64,000 bases of DNA from DASYLJ01 sp964404165 (GCA_964404165.1 CAYOIZ010000003.1:62001-126000); one strand, 5' to 3'. Shown: positions 43,985 through 52,487, counted from the stretch's first letter. A program made the numbers and translations. The notes: generated by a model not told the origin, from the letters alone.

Positions 43985-45382
43985 TCAGAACAGATCGTCG
44001 AAGAAGTCGCCGACGTCGTCGGCGAGGTCGCCACCGATGTCGCCCGCGTCGTCGCCGATCTCGCGGAACGACGCCGTCAGCACGTTGGAACCGTCCTCGT
44101 CGGCGATGATGCCGAACGGCACCTCGCCCGGAGGCTGGAAGCGATTGCCCACCAGCGGATCGCGTGCCGCGACGCGAGCGACGTCGACCCGCGGGATCGC
44201 CTCGCCGAAGCGCAGGTTGATGGCGTGGATGAACGCGTTCGCGATCAGTGCCTGGCCGGTCCGGGTGGGATGGACGCCGTCGAGGCCGAAGATGCCGCCA
44301 AGGTAGCTCGTGGTGAGCACGAGCGAGCCGTCGCCGCGGACGTCGACACCGTTGGCGGCATAGTCGTCGAAGGCGCCGAAGACGTCGATCGCCGCGATCG
44401 GCACGTTACGCGACGTCTCGACCTCGGCGATCGCCGCCGCGATCTCGGTGTTGTACGCCTGGACCGTGCCGCGGATGCTGAGCTTCTCCTCGGCGTTCAG
44501 CACGTCGCTGCACGGCGGCTCGGGCAGGAGGCTGCGATCGAGGTCGACCGAGAGCAGGTCGTCCGGCAGCACCGCGCTGACGGTGCCGTCGGCGCGCTTG
44601 CAGGTGGTGATCTGCTGGCCGGCGCGGCGGAGCGCCGCGACGTTGGTCACGTCGGGAATGTTGGCGACGGCCATCGGCGCGTTGGTGTCCGCGAGCGCAT
44701 TCAGCAGCCGCCGATACTGGACGCCGAACTCCGCCGGCGTCAGCTCCGCACCCTGCGGATTGGTGCCGGTGGCGAGATCGAGGACGTCGTTGTTGCCGAG
44801 CCACACCAGCAGGAAGGAGGGGGCGAGCTCCTTCGCGCGGCTCACCTGCGAGACGGAGTCGTCCTGGAGCGGCAGCCCGAGGATCAGGAACTTCATGATG
44901 TCGCGTCCCGACGGGTCGCCCGACACCAGCTCCTCGGCGAAGCCCTGCGTATCCAGGCGCTCGAAGACGGTCGACACACTCTCGCCGGGGACGGCGAGAT
45001 TACGCACCGTCTTGTCGGCGTCACTGCGGAAGCCGATGCCGTCGGAGCGCCGGCGCACCTCGTCGGCCTCGAGCACGCCATTCCGGTTCCCGTCCTCGAT
45101 GCGATACGGCGGCGGCAGCCCGGGGCCGCTCATGAGCGGCTGCGGCAGGTTCACGTGCGCGCGACGCGCGATCAGCGCCGGGGCGCTGTCGCGCTGCCCC
45201 GTCTGCCCACGGGCGACGAGTCCGCCGTTGCCGAAGCCGGCGAGGATACTGTCGCCGACGACGACGGTGCGTCGCATCAGGCGCGAGCGCACCGCCGCGT
45301 CGGCGGGAAGCGCCGTCGCGCCGACCCCGATGACGAGGGACGCGACGGCGACGAAGCGGATACGGAAGTCGTGATGGCGCAT
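43985..45382 (-). CDS. exported SGNH/GDSL-type hydrolase
   Basis: 465 residues. Signal peptide, then the block I motif VVVGDSILAG with the nucleophile Ser (~46), LLVWLGNNDVL (GND, ~196) and LDGVHPTRTGQALIA (DGVHP, catalytic Asp/His, ~371). A large insertion (RIEDGNRNGVLEADEVRRR) looks like an EF-hand-type Ca site. The C-terminus is acidic (DDVGDFFDDLF). Such enzymes are lipases or carbohydrate esterases; the substrate is unknown. It lies between the BON gene (5 bp) and the Rieske oxidoreductase (2 bp). Confidence 0.82.
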   Translation of the reverse strand: MRHHDFRIRFVAVASLVIGVGATALPADAAVRSRLMRRTVVVGDSILAGFGNGGLVARGQTGQRDSAPALIARRAHVNLPQPLMSGPGLPPPYRIEDGNRNGVLEADEVRRRSDGIGFRSDADKTVRNLAVPGESVSTVFERLDTQGFAEELVSGDPSGRDIMKFLILGLPLQDDSVSQVSRAKELAPSFLLVWLGNNDVLDLATGTNPQGAELTPAEFGVQYRRLLNALADTNAPMAVANIPDVTNVAALRRAGQQITTCKRADGTVSAVLPDDLLSVDLDRSLLPEPPCSDVLNAEEKLSIRGTVQAYNTEIAAAIAEVETSRNVPIAAIDVFGAFDDYAANGVDVRGDGSLVLTTSYLGGIFGLDGVHPTRTGQALIANAFIHAINLRFGEAIPRVDVARVAARDPLVGNRFQPPGEVPFGIIADEDGSNVLTASFREIGDDAGDIGGDLADDVGDFFDDLF

Positions 45383-45387
45383 GCGAA

Positions 45388-46407
45388 TCAGTTCTCCACG
45401 TGCAGGTCGTCGCGCACCGCGCGCACGCCGGTGGTGGTCCGGGCGGCGACGGCGGCGCGCAGGCGCTGCTCGTTGTTGGGAACGGTGCCGCTCAGGCGGG
45501 CGACGCCGTTCTGGACCTCGACGGTCACACGTGACAGGTCGTCGGTGCGGGCCAGCGTCTCCTTGACGCGCTCCTGCACGACGTCGTCCTTGGCCTGGAC
45601 GGCGCTCTGCTGCTCGGACGGCACCACCTGGAGCTCGTTGGCCACCGTCTTCACCCCGTCGACCTTGCGCGCATTCTCCTCGGCCGCCGCCTTCGCCGCC
45701 GCCGTCGGCACCATGCCGAACAGCGTCACCGTTCCGCCGATGGTGTCGACGTTGACGTCGAGCCCCGGCGTGCGGTCGTCGGCGATGAGCCGCATCTTCA
45801 CGGCGGACGTGATCCACATGTCACGCACCGACGCGGTGGCGCCGTCGCCGGCGGGCCGGTCGGACCATACTTCCTTGTCACCGAGGGTGTTCGGACTCTG
45901 GATCTCGCTCGCGACGCGCTTCACGCCGTCCACGTGCGACGCGACCTCGACGGCATGCAGGTGATCGCTCAGCGTCGGCACGGTGCCGCCGAGAAGGACG
46001 ACCCCTTTGTTCACCGACTCGACGTCGACCTTGCCGAGATCCTTCTCGGCGTCGATCGCGGCGGACACGCGCTTCTGGAGGTCGGCATCGGTGGTCGCCG
46101 CGGCGTCCTGCGCGCGCGGTGCAACGACCTGCACGAGGTTGCGCACGTTGCCCACGCCGTCGATGCCCTTCACGACGGACGTCGCCTTGTCCTTCTCGGC
46201 TGCCGACGCGACGGTGCCGTGCAGCGTGACGCGACCGTTCACCGTGTCGACGTTGATGGCCGTGCCGCTGACGCCGTCGGTGGTGAGGAGCGCCATCTTC
46301 GCCTTGGTGGTGATCCAGGCGTCGGACGGTGCGGCCAGAGCGGTCGAGCCGCCGACGAACACGGCCAGCGTGACGGCGAGGGCTCGGACGAGGGACGTGG
46401 TCTTCAT
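45388..46407 (-). CDS. exported protein with four BON domains
   Basis: 339 residues. Signal peptide (VRALAVTLAVFVGGSTALAA), then four BON units at about 28-95, 105-170, 193-262 and 272-338, each ending in a V-x-G-V-x(2)-V pattern (IDGVGNVRNLVQV, VDGVKRVASEIQS, VDGVKTVANELQV, TTGVRAVRDDLHV). BON proteins (OsmY type) bind phospholipid and protect the envelope in osmotic or membrane stress. AAGGAG precedes ATG 46407. A sequence with sigma-54 spacing lies ~70 bp upstream. Confidence 0.9.
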   Translation of the reverse strand: MKTTSLVRALAVTLAVFVGGSTALAAPSDAWITTKAKMALLTTDGVSGTAINVDTVNGRVTLHGTVASAAEKDKATSVVKGIDGVGNVRNLVQVVAPRAQDAAATTDADLQKRVSAAIDAEKDLGKVDVESVNKGVVLLGGTVPTLSDHLHAVEVASHVDGVKRVASEIQSPNTLGDKEVWSDRPAGDGATASVRDMWITSAVKMRLIADDRTPGLDVNVDTIGGTVTLFGMVPTAAAKAAAEENARKVDGVKTVANELQVVPSEQQSAVQAKDDVVQERVKETLARTDDLSRVTVEVQNGVARLSGTVPNNEQRLRAAVAARTTTGVRAVRDDLHVEN

Positions 46408-46472
46408 CGCGTCGATCTCCTTGCAGTGGAAACGAGAAATGCCGCGGGATGCGGCATTCGCAGGAGACACAC

Positions 46473-46488
46473 AGCACGTTCCGCGCCA
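46473..46488 (-). promoter_or_regulatory. candidate sigma-54 promoter (TGGCGCG-N4-GTGCT)
   Basis: On the minus strand, -24 GG and -12 GC are correctly spaced. The predicted start near 46462 gives a ~55-base leader to the BON gene. It diverges from the 46620 promoter in the same 255-bp gap. Confidence 0.45.
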
Positions 46489-46619
46489 TCGCGGATTCTC
46501 CATGACCAGCATGCGATCACGGGCGCGCCGGGGGCCGGGGGTTACATCGCCGTGGCATGTCTTACAAAGCCGAGCGGCGCGAACCCGCGTCAGACGTGGA
46601 CCGAATCGACGTGGTGCGC

Positions 46620-46635
46620 TGGCACGTCGGTTGCA
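46620..46635 (+). promoter_or_regulatory. sigma-54 promoter (TGGCACG-N4-TTGCA), full consensus
   Basis: A perfect match to the -24/-12 consensus, with CT before and AA after. The transcription start near 46645 leaves an 18-base leader containing AGGAGGA before the 46663 gene. The gap 46408-46662 otherwise holds the opposing BON promoter and a TACAAAG motif at 46563. Confidence 0.8.
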
Positions 46636-46662
46636 ATCGCACTCCTCGCAGGAGGAACTGCC

Positions 46663-46848
46663 ATGCTGAGCTGGGCCATCACGTTCTTCATCGTCGCACT
46701 CGTCGCCGCCGCCCTGGGCTTCGGCGGGGTGGCCGGCATGTCGGCCGACATCGGTTGGCTGCTGGCGGTGCTCGGAGTCGTTCTGCTCGTCGTCGGCGTC
46801 TTCTTCGGCCGCGGCATCGGCGGACGAGGGCCCAGCGCCATTCCCTGA
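46663..46848 (+). CDS. DUF1328-family small membrane protein
   Basis: 61 residues: LSWAITFFIVALVAAALGFG, GVAGMSADIGWLLAVLGVVL, LVVGVFFGRGIGGRG. Two hydrophobic helices with the conserved Gly-rich turn of DUF1328 (YtjA-like) proteins. Function unknown; the family often sits with CsbD and BON stress genes. The start is firm: a consensus sigma-54 promoter and AGGAGGA lie directly upstream. Confidence 0.9.
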   Translation: MLSWAITFFIVALVAAALGFGGVAGMSADIGWLLAVLGVVLLVVGVFFGRGIGGRGPSAIP

Positions 46849-46914
46849 CCTCCGCCCTCTCGTGTTCAACCGTAGCGGCACCCGCGAACCCTGCCCCGCG
46901 GACCGCTACCCCAC

Positions 46915-46959
46915 CCGTCGCGGCATCGGACCCCACCTCCGGTGCCGCGACGGCCTTTT
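46915..46959 (+). terminator. rho-independent terminator after the DUF1328 gene
   Basis: A perfect 11-bp stem (arms CCGTCGCGGCA and TGCCGCGACGG, 17-base loop) followed by GCCTTTT. It closes a one-gene transcript started at the sigma-54 promoter. Confidence 0.85.
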
Positions 46960-47038
46960 GGGGCGGACGAATCTACAAGGTGTGTCGTGCGATCCGTCGC
47001 GGCCGACGTGGATTTGAGGCGGAGCGTCATGTGATCGG

Positions 47039-47054
47039 TGGCATGGAACCTGCT
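47039..47054 (+). promoter_or_regulatory. candidate sigma-54 promoter (TGGCATG-N4-CTGCT)
   Basis: Correct -24/-12 spacing. The predicted start near 47064 is about 6 bases before the ATG at 47071, which lacks a Shine-Dalgarno, so the message would be nearly leaderless. Confidence 0.4.
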
Positions 47055-47070
47055 CCGTTGCCCGCCGACG

Positions 47071-47859
47071 ATGCACATCTGGGCAGGCTCGAACCTCGCG
47101 CGACGCTCCCTGACGGCGGCGCTCCTTCTCCTCGCCACCGGCACCCACGCCCTGGCGCGCGACTCGGGCGATCCGATCGCGTTGCGATGGATGGAGTCGG
47201 ACGTGTCCGGCTTCTCGAACATCCTCTCGCCCGACGGCAAGAAGGTGATCGGCACCATCGACTTCCACCAGGAACGAAAAGGCGACGTCATCGACGCCGT
47301 CCGGGTGGCGCGCTTCGCCGACGGCTCGAGCGACGAGGACCGGGCCACCGCGCGCGTCGGCAAGACGTTGGTGACGCTGCGCGGCCGCTCGATCATCCGG
47401 GACACGAAGGGGCGGGTGACGGTCGACATCACCATCGACGTCGAGAAGGGTCGCATCACCGGCTTCTCGGGCCTCGGCAAGGACCGCAAGGAATACGACG
47501 AGAAAGAGGACCTCCCCGGGGCCACCTACTTCGGGCCCCTCGTCTTCATCGCCATCAAGAATTTCGCCGGCAACGCCGAGGACGGACGGCTCGTCTTCCG
47601 CACCGTCGTGCCGACGCCGTCGCCGCGGGTGATCGACATGGAGGTGCTGCCGATGGAGGCCGCCACCGTGTCGCGCCCCGGCATCAAGATCCCGACCACC
47701 CGCTACGCGCTTCGTCCGACGGTGAACGTGCTGATCGACCCGATCATCCGGATGATCGCCCCGGAGACCTCGTTCTTCGTCGACAAGGGAGAGCCGCCCT
47801 CGCTGGCGCGCTTCGCAGGTCCACGGAACTACGCCGGGCAGGAGATCCGGATCGAGTGA
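47071..47859 (+). CDS. exported protein of unknown function
   Basis: 262 residues. A signal peptide (ARRSLTAALLLLATGTHALA) is followed by one mixed domain: KKVIGTIDFHQERKGDVIDA, VTVDITIDVEKGRITGFSGL, YFGPLVFIAIKNFAGNAEDG and DPIIRMIAPETSFFVDKGEP. I do not recognise the family. It lies between the DUF1328 and OmpA-like genes in the stress island, suggesting an envelope role. The start is the ATG giving a signal peptide; a GTG at 47038 is also in frame but would overlap the promoter. Confidence 0.75.
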   Translation: MHIWAGSNLARRSLTAALLLLATGTHALARDSGDPIALRWMESDVSGFSNILSPDGKKVIGTIDFHQERKGDVIDAVRVARFADGSSDEDRATARVGKTLVTLRGRSIIRDTKGRVTVDITIDVEKGRITGFSGLGKDRKEYDEKEDLPGATYFGPLVFIAIKNFAGNAEDGRLVFRTVVPTPSPRVIDMEVLPMEAATVSRPGIKIPTTRYALRPTVNVLIDPIIRMIAPETSFFVDKGEPPSLARFAGPRNYAGQEIRIE

Positions 47860-47958
47860 CCACCGGCCGGCGCGGTCGCCGCGCCGTGCCCGGGTCGCGC
47901 GCGTCCCGTGGGGGGAGGCGTGCGCCCGCAACCATCCACACCACGAGGAGGAGGATCG

Positions 47959-48633
47959 ATGTACCACAGGAACACTCGGATGCTGTCCGCGGGCGTGCTG
48001 CTCGCCGTCGCGGCCAGCGGGTGCGCGACCATGCGGGACAACCCGACGGCGTGCAAGATCGCGACGACGCTCGCCGGCGCCACGCTGGGTGGCGTTGGCG
48101 GCGGTGTCGGCGTCGACCAGATCGAACGCCATCGCACCACGCTCACGGAGCGCGCCGCCGGCGCCGCCGCAGGCGCGGCCGTCGGCGCGGCCGTCGGCTA
48201 CGTGGCCGGTGAGTTCCTGCTCTGCCCCGAGCCGGAGCCGCCCCCGCCCCCGCCCGTCGCCGCGCCGCCGCCTCCACCGCCGCCGGCACGCGGGACGAAG
48301 ATCGTCGAGATCGACGCCGCGCACTTCGACTTCGACCGGGCGGTGCTCAAGCCCGAGGGGGAGCGCAAGGCCGATCAGGCCGTGTCGCTCATGAAACAGA
48401 ACCCCGACATGCGCGTGTCGGCCGAAGGCCACACCGATTCCGTCGGCTCGGACCAGTACAACCTGCGACTCGGCGAGCGCCGCGCGAACGCGGTGAAGGC
48501 CTACCTGGTGCGGCAGGGCATCGCCTCGAGCCGCATCCGGACGGAGTCGTTCGGCAAGGCCAAGCCGGTCGCACCCAACACCACCGCCGAGGGTCGCGCC
48601 AGGAACCGGCGCGTCGAGATCATCGTCGACTGA
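47959..48633 (+). CDS. OmpA-family lipoprotein
   Basis: 224 residues. Lipobox SGC near residue 22, then a Gly-zipper segment (GATLGGVGGGVGVDQIE, AAGAAVGAAVGYVAGEFLL, ~40-85), a Pro-rich linker, and a C-terminal OmpA peptidoglycan-binding domain (~110-224) with FDFDRAVLKPEG, VSAEGHTDSVGSDQYNLRLG and GRARNRRVEIIV. It links the outer membrane to peptidoglycan. GAGGAGGAGG precedes ATG 47959. Confidence 0.92.
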   Translation: MYHRNTRMLSAGVLLAVAASGCATMRDNPTACKIATTLAGATLGGVGGGVGVDQIERHRTTLTERAAGAAAGAAVGAAVGYVAGEFLLCPEPEPPPPPPVAAPPPPPPPARGTKIVEIDAAHFDFDRAVLKPEGERKADQAVSLMKQNPDMRVSAEGHTDSVGSDQYNLRLGERRANAVKAYLVRQGIASSRIRTESFGKAKPVAPNTTAEGRARNRRVEIIVD

Positions 48634-48648
48634 CGACCCGCGTCGCCA

Positions 48649-48684
48649 CGTGCTCCCGCGGCGGATCCTCGTCGCGGGAGCACG
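48649..48684. terminator. bidirectional hairpin between ompA-like and mgtC-like genes
   Basis: Arms CGTGCTCCCGCG and CGCGGGAGCACG (perfect 12 bp, 12-base loop) lie between the convergent stops at 48633 and 48688. No T-run. Confidence 0.75.
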
Positions 48685-48687
48685 GCG

Positions 48688-49161
48688 TCACGACGCCTGC
48701 TCCGAGAAGCGTCCCATCACGTGCAGGACCACGAGGACGATCAGCGTGGTCCCGGCGGCCGCGATCACCTGCCCCATCGCGGTGCAGACGCCGATGGCGG
48801 CGGTGAGCAGCAGGGACGCCGCGGTGGTGATGCCCTCGACACCCCCCGATCCGGAGTTCCGGATGATGGTCCCGGCGCCGAGGAAGCTGATGCCGGCGAT
48901 CACCGCCTCGACGAGTCGGAGCGGATCGGTGTGCAGGTTGACGCCGCCCGACACCTCGCGCTCGACGCTCTCGACGAGCACGTCGCCCATCGACACGATG
49001 AGCGCCGCCGCCGCGGCCACCAGCATGTGGGTGCGCAGGCCCGCCGGCTTCTTCGCCCACTCGCGTTCGATGCCGAGCACGGCGCCGAGCCCCATCGCCA
49101 TGACGACGTGGGCGAGCATGTACCACTGTCCCGGATCGAAGCTCATCAACTGCGGCGGCAT
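48688..49161 (-). CDS. MgtC/SapB family membrane protein
   Basis: 157 residues with four to five hydrophobic helices. Signatures: GAVLGIEREWAKKPAGLRTH (basic loop typical of MgtC), GISFLGAGTIIRNSG and EGITTAASLLLTAAIGVCTA. MgtC proteins support growth in low Mg2+ and modulate the F1Fo ATPase; SapB-like members are of unknown function. It lacks the C-terminal soluble domain of true MgtC. Its start overlaps the stop of the preceding gene by one base. Confidence 0.9.
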   Translation of the reverse strand: MPPQLMSFDPGQWYMLAHVVMAMGLGAVLGIEREWAKKPAGLRTHMLVAAAAALIVSMGDVLVESVEREVSGGVNLHTDPLRLVEAVIAGISFLGAGTIIRNSGSGGVEGITTAASLLLTAAIGVCTAMGQVIAAAGTTLIVLVVLHVMGRFSEQAS

Positions 49162-49835
49162 CACGCGTGTCCTCGTAGCTCGGCCCTGACGGGCAGGTGA
49201 TCCGACGCCAACCGCGCCAACGGGGTGTCGTGCGCGCGCAGGCCGACGAACGCCGACGCCGGCCGCACCAGCACGCGGTCGAGCGCCAACGTGGGACGGA
49301 TGGTCGGGAACGACGCCACCGCGGCGCATGCGAAGCTGGCACGCAGGCGGCGCAGGACCCGTGCCGGCCCGAGCCACTCGTTGAGATCGCCGAGCAGCAC
49401 GACCAGCTCCGGGGTGGCCTGCTCGACGACCGACGCGAGCAACCGCTCCACCTGCTGGCGGCGCTCGTAGCCGCGCAGTCCGAGGTGCGTCACGATCAGG
49501 CGGCACGTGCCGCCGTCGACGTCGAGCTCCGCGTCGATGGCGCCACGTGGCTCGCGGCCGGCGATGCTGAGATCGACGAGGCGGCTCGTGCGCAGCGGCC
49601 GCCGCGTCAGCAGCGCGTTGCCGAAGTCGCCGTCGGTGCGGCGCAGCGTCGGCCCGAGGACGGCGTGGAAGCCCGTCCTGCCCGCGATGTACGCCACCTG
49701 ATCGCCGTCGCCGCCCACCTCCTGCAGGCCGACGACGTCGGCGTCGAGCTCGCGGACGACCTCCGCCACCCGATCGGGATCGCACCGTGCATCGCGGCCG
49801 ATGCAGCGATGCACGTTGTACGTGGCCACGATCAC
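49161..49835 (-). CDS. endonuclease/exonuclease/phosphatase family protein
   Basis: 224 residues. Family blocks: IVATYNVHRCIG (Asn), VVGLQEVGG (metal Glu), LIVTHLGL, VVLLGDLNEW (D-x-N) and LARLASDHLPVRAEL (catalytic Asp-His). It may be a phosphodiesterase acting on DNA, nucleotides or lipids. GTG 49835 follows GGAG and is one base from the stop of the PLD-VTT gene, with which it is co-transcribed; the pairing with a phospholipase suggests phospholipid or polar-head hydrolysis. Confidence 0.88.
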   Translation of the reverse strand: MIVATYNVHRCIGRDARCDPDRVAEVVRELDADVVGLQEVGGDGDQVAYIAGRTGFHAVLGPTLRRTDGDFGNALLTRRPLRTSRLVDLSIAGREPRGAIDAELDVDGGTCRLIVTHLGLRGYERRQQVERLLASVVEQATPELVVLLGDLNEWLGPARVLRRLRASFACAAVASFPTIRPTLALDRVLVRPASAFVGLRAHDTPLARLASDHLPVRAELRGHA

Positions 49836-49836
49836 C

Positions 49837-51858
49837 TCACTCCACCGAGCCGAGGAGCAGCGCGAGCGCGATCACACCGGGCGCCATGCCGAGCACGGTG
49901 CCGATCAAGAAGTGGTCGAGGCGCACGCGCAGGGCGCCGGCCACGAGGTTGACGATGGTGAACGGCGCCACCGGGACGAGGCGTATCACCGTCATGCCGA
50001 GGAGACCGTGCCGCCCCAGGCGGCGCGAGACCCGATCGAGGTGCTTGCCGGCGATGCGCCGGATGGCGTCGCGCCAGAGCGAACGACCCACCATCCACGC
50101 CACCGCCGCCGCCACCGTCGCGCCGAGGAGCGCATACGCGGTGCCCAGCCAGGGGCCGAACAGCAGCACCGTGGCCATCACCAGGAGCGTCACCGGCAGC
50201 ATGCACGCGCTCCCCACGACGTAGACGCCCGCCGTCGCGAACGGTGCCAGCGCGTTGTTGCGCCACGGCGCGGCCCAGTGCGCGATCCGATCCGGCGACA
50301 GCCACCCGGGTACGCCGCCCCACATCCAGAAACCGGCAGCGAGCAGCAGCACCCCGAGCGTGCCCAGGACCCCCAGCACCGATCGCACCGCCGATTCGCG
50401 GAGCTCCGGCGGCAGCACCCCGGCGAGCAGGGCCGCATTGGCGACGGGACGTTCGAGGTCGACGAGGGGCGTGTCGGGGAGCGCCTGGTCGATCCATCCG
50501 GGCTCGGCGTCTTCGAGCGGCACCAGCGTGCGCGGCAACCCGCAGAGCTGGTCGACCGCGGCGATCAGCGAGCCGGTCTCGGCGAGCACGTGCGCCACGC
50601 GATCGGGGGCGACGCCGAGGTGCTCGCCCAGCAGTCGATCGCGCAGCCCGGCGATCGCCGTGGCGACGCGCGGATCCCCGTTGGCTTCGAGCGCCAGGTC
50701 GCACTCGGTGTCGAGGCCCATCGAACGGTTGCTCAGATTCGACGAGGCGACGCGCGCGAGCACGTCGTCGACCACCATGACCTTGGCGTGGATGTTCACG
50801 CCGACGTCGCCGGGAATCTGCGGCCGCAGGACGCGCAGGTGGCCGTGGCGATCGGCGTCGCGCAGATGACGCAGGAGGCGGCCGCGCAGCACGCCCATGG
50901 TGCTCTCCTCGAGCCAGCCCGAGCAGCACTGCGGCAGCACCAGGACGACCTCGGGCCCGTCGGGCTCGGCGAGGCGCGCGGCGAGCGCATCGCGCACCAT
51001 GGTCGACGTCAGGTACTGGTTCTCGGCGTAGATCCAGCGACGCGCGGCCGCGATGGCGTCGCGGTAGAGCGCCTCGACCTCGCGCACCTCGGGCCGGCCG
51101 TCGAGCGCCGGAATCGTGCGCGAGATGGCGACCGGGACCTGCTCGACGTCGGGAACGAGCGCCGGCGGCCACGGATCGGAGCCCGGACGGGCGGGCCGGA
51201 GCTGCACCCCGGTGGCATGGCGCCAGCGCGTGCGGGCGAGCTGCCCGAGCGCCGCGGCGGCGTCGCCGGAGACCGCCACCTGCACGTCGTGGAACGGCGG
51301 ATAGGTCGAGCCGTCGGGCAGGATGCGCTGCGGATCGGTCGCCAGATGCGCCGGCGTGTCCCAGCGACTCGTCGTCAGGTCGAGGCCCCCGAGAAAGGCC
51401 ACCGCATCGTCGACGACGACGACCTTCTGATGGTGGCAGCCGCCCAGCGGATGCTCGGCATCGAGCCGGAACTCCATGCGGCGGTGGGTTCGCCATCCGA
51501 GACGGATCGCCGGCAGCAGCTCGCGCTCGAGCGCGAAGACGAGCGAGAAGTCCCAGTCGAGGACGTGGATGCGGAGGCCACGACGTCGCCGGACCAGCGC
51601 GTCGAGAAACGGCCCGAGCTCGGCCGGCAGGCCCTCGGGCATCTCGGGCATGAGTCGGGCACGCGACTGGACGTCCCAGCCGACGATGAGGATCGACTCG
51701 CGCGCCGCCATCGCGGCGTGGACGAACGCGTCGAAGTACGCCGCGCCGTCGACGAGCCACGCCAGCCGCGAGGCGTGGGCGATCCGCCAGCAGTTGCGCC
51801 CCGTAGCCAGGATCGCGGCGCCGTCGCGACGCTCCGTCTCCACCAGTGTCGATTGCAC
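49837..51858 (-). CDS. phospholipase D domains fused to VTT/DedA membrane domain
   Basis: About 673 residues from GTG 51858. Two PLD catalytic motifs: GGCHHQKVVVVDDAVAFLG (first HxK) and NIHAKVMVVDDVLARVASSN (second HxK), in a cardiolipin-synthase/PLD layout over ~1-450. The C-terminal ~200 residues form a VTT/SNARE-associated (DedA-like) domain, with PFATAGVYVVGSACMLPVTL and RLVPVAPFTIVNLVAGALRV. It probably makes or remodels phospholipid. ATG 51939 is in frame too, but a consensus -24 site overlaps that region, so a shorter protein is preferred. Confidence 0.85.
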   Translation of the reverse strand: MQSTLVETERRDGAAILATGRNCWRIAHASRLAWLVDGAAYFDAFVHAAMAARESILIVGWDVQSRARLMPEMPEGLPAELGPFLDALVRRRRGLRIHVLDWDFSLVFALERELLPAIRLGWRTHRRMEFRLDAEHPLGGCHHQKVVVVDDAVAFLGGLDLTTSRWDTPAHLATDPQRILPDGSTYPPFHDVQVAVSGDAAAALGQLARTRWRHATGVQLRPARPGSDPWPPALVPDVEQVPVAISRTIPALDGRPEVREVEALYRDAIAAARRWIYAENQYLTSTMVRDALAARLAEPDGPEVVLVLPQCCSGWLEESTMGVLRGRLLRHLRDADRHGHLRVLRPQIPGDVGVNIHAKVMVVDDVLARVASSNLSNRSMGLDTECDLALEANGDPRVATAIAGLRDRLLGEHLGVAPDRVAHVLAETGSLIAAVDQLCGLPRTLVPLEDAEPGWIDQALPDTPLVDLERPVANAALLAGVLPPELRESAVRSVLGVLGTLGVLLLAAGFWMWGGVPGWLSPDRIAHWAAPWRNNALAPFATAGVYVVGSACMLPVTLLVMATVLLFGPWLGTAYALLGATVAAAVAWMVGRSLWRDAIRRIAGKHLDRVSRRLGRHGLLGMTVIRLVPVAPFTIVNLVAGALRVRLDHFLIGTVLGMAPGVIALALLLGSVE

Positions 51859-51870
51859 TCGGGGCGGGAA

Positions 51871-51886
51871 AGCATGCCTCGTGCCA
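51871..51886 (-). promoter_or_regulatory. candidate sigma-54 promoter (TGGCACG-N4-ATGCT)
   Basis: A perfect -24 box with correct -12 spacing on the minus strand. The start near 51860 is next to GTG 51858. It diverges from the promoter at 51994; the midpoint of the two (~51940) holds a TGTAAAG/GTACACG dyad region. Confidence 0.5.
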
Positions 51887-51937
51887 TCGCGCCTGCGCCC
51901 GCCCATGCGATCTCCGCTCCCCGAAATCGCCGCGCGC

Positions 51938-51955
51938 ATGTAAAGCGTACACGCT
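51938..51955. promoter_or_regulatory. candidate shared enhancer site between divergent sigma-54 promoters
   Basis: CATGTAAAG is followed by AGCGT-AC-ACGCT (51944-51955), an interrupted palindrome. It lies about 54 bp from the -24 box of each divergent promoter, a usual distance for an activator-binding site. Related TACAAAG-type sequences stand 50-65 bp upstream of several other -24/-12 sites (46563, 54875, 60476). Confidence 0.35.
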
Positions 51956-51993
51956 GACCGTGGAAAAGATGCCGTCTTTCAGGCGGATACCCG

Positions 51994-52009
51994 TGGCATG
52001 CTTCTCGCT
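51994..52009 (+). promoter_or_regulatory. candidate sigma-54 promoter (TGGCATG-N4-TCGCT)
   Basis: Good -24 box; the -12 box has TCGC in place of TTGC. The start near 52019 gives a ~35-base leader to the 52055 gene. Confidence 0.4.
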
Positions 52010-52054
52010 CTCCACGCCGACATCAACGCTTTTTCGAGAAGGAAGGGAGACTCG

Positions 52055-52483
52055 ATGACGATGCGATCCACCCGAGCACTCTGGCTGGCGATCCCGATCC
52101 TCGCCGTGACCACGATGGTCCGTGCAGCGGACGTCGTGCCACCCGGCAACCTCGAACGCATGCTGACGGTCGAGAGCGTGAGCCGGATCGGCAACGTCGT
52201 GACCGGGCGAATCGTGAACCGCACCAACGACGTGGTGACCGACGTCCAGGTCATGGTCCGCGACACGTTCTCGTGGACGAACGAGCGCAGCCCCGGCTCC
52301 GACGATCCCGGTCAGGCCACCAACGCCGTGGTGAAGGGCCCGATCCCGCCTGGCGGCAGCGTGACCTTCGAGCTCACCGAAGCCGCGCCCCCCGCCCGCA
52401 CCGACGGCACCTACGAAACCGCGGTCTCGGTGATCAGCTTCACGAAGCTGGAGCCCCCTGCCCGCACGGGCGCGGCGCACTGA
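52055..52483 (+). CDS. small exported protein of unknown function
   Basis: 142 residues. A signal peptide (STRALWLAIPILAVTTMVRA) precedes one beta-sandwich-like domain: ERMLTVESVSRIGNVVTGRI, NRTNDVVTDVQVMVRDTFSW and PPGGSVTFELTEAAPPARTD, recalling FxLD-type beta domains of envelope proteins. I do not recognise the family. GGGAG supports ATG 52055. It is divergent from the PLD-VTT gene and followed by the 289-bp inverted-repeat element. Confidence 0.75.
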   Translation: MTMRSTRALWLAIPILAVTTMVRAADVVPPGNLERMLTVESVSRIGNVVTGRIVNRTNDVVTDVQVMVRDTFSWTNERSPGSDDPGQATNAVVKGPIPPGGSVTFELTEAAPPARTDGTYETAVSVISFTKLEPPARTGAAH

Positions 52484-52487
52484 GAGC

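Noticed and set aside
47930..47955. Possible -24/-12 site before the OmpA-like gene (TGGGGGG-N4-GTGCG)
   Set aside because: Spacing fits but the -24 box lacks TGGC and the -12 box ends in G; within a G-run it is probably chance.
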